This document shows positions 61,930-64,000 of a DNA stretch of 64,000 nt, one piece after another. Numbering within the stretch: position 1 is the first letter of the stretch; the number at the start of each line of letters is the position of its first letter. The position numbers and the translations under genes are program-made. Source of the stretch: Streptomyces lateritius (GTDB lineage Bacteria; Actinomycetota; Actinomycetes; Streptomycetales; Streptomycetaceae); assembly GCF_014649715.1 (NCBI RefSeq), contig NZ_BMTO01000002.1:543054-607053 (forward strand), written 5' to 3'. The notes under the pieces are model-generated. The model did no database searches. It was not told where the DNA came from and saw nothing but the letters and a program-made list of their open reading frames with translations.

Positions 61930-62062
61930 TCTGGCTCCTGGCGACGGGGCGCGTGTGAAAGGCGTGTTGCCGCATCGTGGCGGTCCTCGGTGATTGTCGG
62001 TGGCGGGGGTTAGGGTCGCCACACATACGTTCGGAAGTACGGGCGCCCCGGGAGGAGGGCAC

Positions 62063-62749
62063 ATGAGCGCGGCGAACTGCCTGGTGACGAACGACTGGAT
62101 CTGTGGTGAGTATCTGCGTACCCGTAGCGAGGAGTTGACCGACGCGACGGTCCAGCACGTCGGGATCACCGTCGTCTCGGTGCTGATCGGGCTCGCCGTC
62201 GCCTTCCCGCTGGCGCTGCTGGTACGGGCCCGGCCGAGGCTCGCAGGACCGGTGCTCGGGCTGACGACCCTGCTCTACACGATCCCGTCGCTGGCCATGT
62301 TCTCGCTGCTGCTGCCGTTCTTCGGCCTCTCGGCGGCGCTGGTGGTCACCGGCCTCGTGCTGTACTCGCTCACGATTCTGGTGCGGAACATCCTGGCCGG
62401 CCTGGACGCGGTGCCGGCCGAGGCGCGGGAGGCCGCGCGCGGGATGGGATACGGCCCGGCCCGGCTGCTGTGGGAGGTCGAACTCCCCTTGGCCCTGCCC
62501 GCCCTGATGGCCGGGATACGGATGGCGACGGTCTCCACCGTCGCCCTGACGACGGTCGGATCGATCATCGGACGCGGCGGCCTCGGGAACCTGATCGAGG
62601 ACGCGCTGCCGACCTTCTTCAAGGCGCAGGTGCTTGCCGCCTCGGTGCTGTGCGTGCTCCTGGCGGTCGTCGCGGACTTGCTTCTCCTCGGTGTGCAGCG
62701 GCTGCTCACGCCGTGGACCCGCATACGGACCGGGCCGGGAGGCGGGTGA
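62063..62749 (+). CDS. Osmolyte ABC transporter permease (OpuCB type)
   Basis: 228 residues from ATG 62063, with GGAGGAGGG upstream. About five membrane helices and the binding-protein-dependent permease loop 'EAREAARGMGYGPARLLWEVELPLALP' (in part) are visible. 'TVSTVALTTVGSIIGRGGLGNLI' is conserved in OpuCB/YehW-type permeases. It starts the forward operon of two permeases and one binding protein, divergent from the ATPase gene with 133 bases between. Confidence 0.92.
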   Translation: MSAANCLVTNDWICGEYLRTRSEELTDATVQHVGITVVSVLIGLAVAFPLALLVRARPRLAGPVLGLTTLLYTIPSLAMFSLLLPFFGLSAALVVTGLVLYSLTILVRNILAGLDAVPAEAREAARGMGYGPARLLWEVELPLALPALMAGIRMATVSTVALTTVGSIIGRGGLGNLIEDALPTFFKAQVLAASVLCVLLAVVADLLLLGVQRLLTPWTRIRTGPGGG

Positions 62750-62750
62750 C

Positions 62751-63419
62751 ATGGGGATCGTGACGGACGCCTGGAGCTGGCTGACCACCGGCGCCAACTG
62801 GGAGGGTGACGGCGGGATCGGGAGCCGGCTCGCCGAGCACGTCTACGTGAGCGGGGCCGCGCTTCTCCTCGCCTGCGCCGTCGCGCTGCCGCTGGGGCTG
62901 TGGCTCGGACATCTCGGCAAGGGCGGCGCGACCGCCGTCAACCTCTCCAACGCGGGACGGGCGGTCCCCGTCTTCGCGGTCCTGGCGCTGTTCATGGTGT
63001 CGCCGCTGCGCAACGCCGGCTACGTCCCGACGGTGATCGCGCTGGTGCTCTTCGCGGTGCCGCCGCTGCTCACCAACGCGTACGTGGGGATGCGCGAGGT
63101 GGACCGGGCGGTGGTGGAGGCCGCGCGGGGGATGGGAATGTCGGGCGGCCAGGTCTTCCGGAGGGTCGAGCTGCCGCTCGCCCGCCCGCTCGTCATGACC
63201 GGACTGCGCTCGGCCGCCGTCCAGGTGGTCGCCACCGCGACGATCGCCGCGATGGTCGGGCAGGGCGGCCTCGGCCGGATCATCACCGCCGGGTTCAACA
63301 CGTACAACACCCCGCAGGTGGTCGCGGGAGCGCTGCTCGTCGCGCTGCTGGCCCTCACGGTGGAGGCCGTGCTGGTGGGGGCCGACCGGTTGCTCGGCCG
63401 GCGCGCGGGAAACGGCTGA
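62751..63419 (+). CDS. Osmolyte ABC transporter permease (OpuCD type)
   Basis: 222 residues from ATG 62751, one base after the previous stop. It has about six membrane helices and the EAA loop 'VVEAARGMGMSGGQVFRRVELPLARP'. 'VATATIAAMVGQGGLGRIITAGF' is the second landmark. It pairs with the preceding permease in the OpuC-type complex. The stop codon lies in the first unit of a 12-base repeat. Confidence 0.92.
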   Translation: MGIVTDAWSWLTTGANWEGDGGIGSRLAEHVYVSGAALLLACAVALPLGLWLGHLGKGGATAVNLSNAGRAVPVFAVLALFMVSPLRNAGYVPTVIALVLFAVPPLLTNAYVGMREVDRAVVEAARGMGMSGGQVFRRVELPLARPLVMTGLRSAAVQVVATATIAAMVGQGGLGRIITAGFNTYNTPQVVAGALLVALLALTVEAVLVGADRLLGRRAGNG

Positions 63420-63464
63420 ACGACCGGCTGAACGACCGACGGAACGACCGATCGACCGAACGAC
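63417..63464. repeat. 12-base tandem repeat before the binding-protein gene
   Basis: TGAACGACCGGC (63417), TGAACGACCGAC (63429), GGAACGACCGAT (63441) and CGACCGAACGAC (63453) form four near-identical units. The first includes the stop codon of the permease gene and the last ends 16 bases before the next GTG start. Confidence 0.75.
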
Positions 63465-63480
63465 TGGGATGGGTGATCTC

Positions 63481-64000
63481 GTGAGCAGGATCTCGCGTAT
63501 CGCGGGTGCGGTACTGGGCATGGCGGCGCTGACCGTGTCCCTCGCCGCGTGCGGCGGCGACAGCCTGGAGGAGGGCAGGGCGGGCGGCACGTCGGGTCCC
63601 GGGAAGGGTTCGTTGGTCGTGGGCGCGGCGGCGTTCACGGAGTCCAAGGTGCTCGCGGAGCTCTACGCACAGGTGCTGAACGACGCCGGATACTCCGCGA
63701 CCGTCACCACGGTGAAGAACCGCGAGTTGTACGAACCCTCGCTGGAGAAGGGCGAGATCGACGTCGTACCGGAATACGCGGCGACCATCGCGGAATTCCT
63801 CAATGCCAAGGTGAACGGTCCGAAGGCGCCCGAGGAGAAGCCGGTCGCCTCCGGTGACGCCGCCGCCACGGTGGAGGCGTTGAAGAAGCTCGCCGAGCCA
63901 CGCGGACTGAAGGTGCTCGCGGTCGGCGAGGCCGTCGACCAGAACGCCTTCGCGGTGTCGAAGGAATTCGCCGAGAAGAACAAGCTGAAGACGCTTTCCG
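63481..64000 (+). CDS. Osmolyte-binding lipoprotein (OpuCC/ProX type), 3' truncated by window
   Basis: 173 codons from a GTG at 63481 to the window end, with no stop. The signal peptide ends in LAAC (Cys24) and is followed by a Gly/Ser-rich linker. 'VVGAAAFTESKVLAELYAQV' and 'EIDVVPEYAATIAEFL' match the quaternary-amine-binding OpuAC family, where aromatic residues form the betaine cage. The frame stays open to the edge, so the gene continues outside. It is the substrate receptor for the two permeases upstream. Confidence 0.92.
   Translation, partial: MSRISRIAGAVLGMAALTVSLAACGGDSLEEGRAGGTSGPGKGSLVVGAAAFTESKVLAELYAQVLNDAGYSATVTTVKNRELYEPSLEKGEIDVVPEYAATIAEFLNAKVNGPKAPEEKPVASGDAAATVEALKKLAEPRGLKVLAVGEAVDQNAFAVSKEFAEKNKLKTLS

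Overview
The window is a stretch of a Streptomyces (or very close actinomycete) chromosome. The DNA is extremely GC-rich, with strong G/C bias at third codon positions. Many genes start with GTG and one (topA) probably with TTG. The gene families present (DUF6479, DUF397/XRE-DUF5753, SigE-type sigma factor, actinobacterial TopA with a Lys/Ala tail) are typical of this genus. From memory, the gene order resembles the S. coelicolor core region that runs from hppA/topA to folP; I could not check this by alignment. No insertion sequence, prophage or CRISPR array is visible.

Layout. 1-5.4 kb: end of a proton-pumping pyrophosphatase (hppA), a small lipoprotein, a methyltransferase, then about 2 kb of decayed DNA that still reads as an ArsR-type (DUF5937) regulator and an ABC-2 permease. 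5.6-15 kb: replication and topology genes topA, a dTMP kinase fused to a membrane domain and a long charged tail, holB, a secreted tripeptidyl-aminopeptidase-like lipoprotein and tRNA-Thr(CGT). 15-30 kb: accessory genes, namely an FMN-binding protein, an MFS exporter, a sigma factor with a membrane partner, a PolA-like polymerase, a LuxR regulator with a kinase-like ATPase, a quinone oxidoreductase, an FtsX-type ABC transporter, an NmrA/HxlR pair and a DUF2786 protein. Two minisatellite-like repeats lie in gaps here. 30.6-33 kb: a zinc-starvation locus, with divergent cysteine-poor paralogues of S14, L28, L33, L31 and S18 plus a COG0523 protein around a Zur-like box. 33-35 kb: a WhiJ/AbaA-like trio (DUF397, ATPase, XRE) with a duplicated operator. 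35-43 kb: aldehyde dehydrogenase, DinB protein, a PadR-controlled ABC exporter with three copies of one operator, then a YbjQ-CLC-GadB operon suggestive of acid stress. 43-46.5 kb: DedA, ThrE exporter and pyrophosphatase.

46.5-64 kb: the conserved actinobacterial block dacB - zincin - tilS - hpt - ftsH - folE, followed by a reverse-strand folate operon (folP, SnoaL-like, folB, folK, DUF3180), an MprF-like lysyltransferase, a membrane esterase and a divergent OpuC-type osmolyte ABC transporter whose binding-protein gene is cut by the window end.

The genes make functional sense in blocks: folE and folP/B/K together cover most of tetrahydrofolate synthesis; the zinc-free ribosomal proteins spare zinc; the PadR protein probably represses itself and the exporter next to it. 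The signals I find most worth following are the three PadR-type operators, the duplicated operator in the XRE/DUF397 locus, the COG0523 protein without a P-loop, the low-GC patch inside folE and the repeat array upstream of the PolA-like gene. I see no clear evidence of a wholly new multi-gene system.
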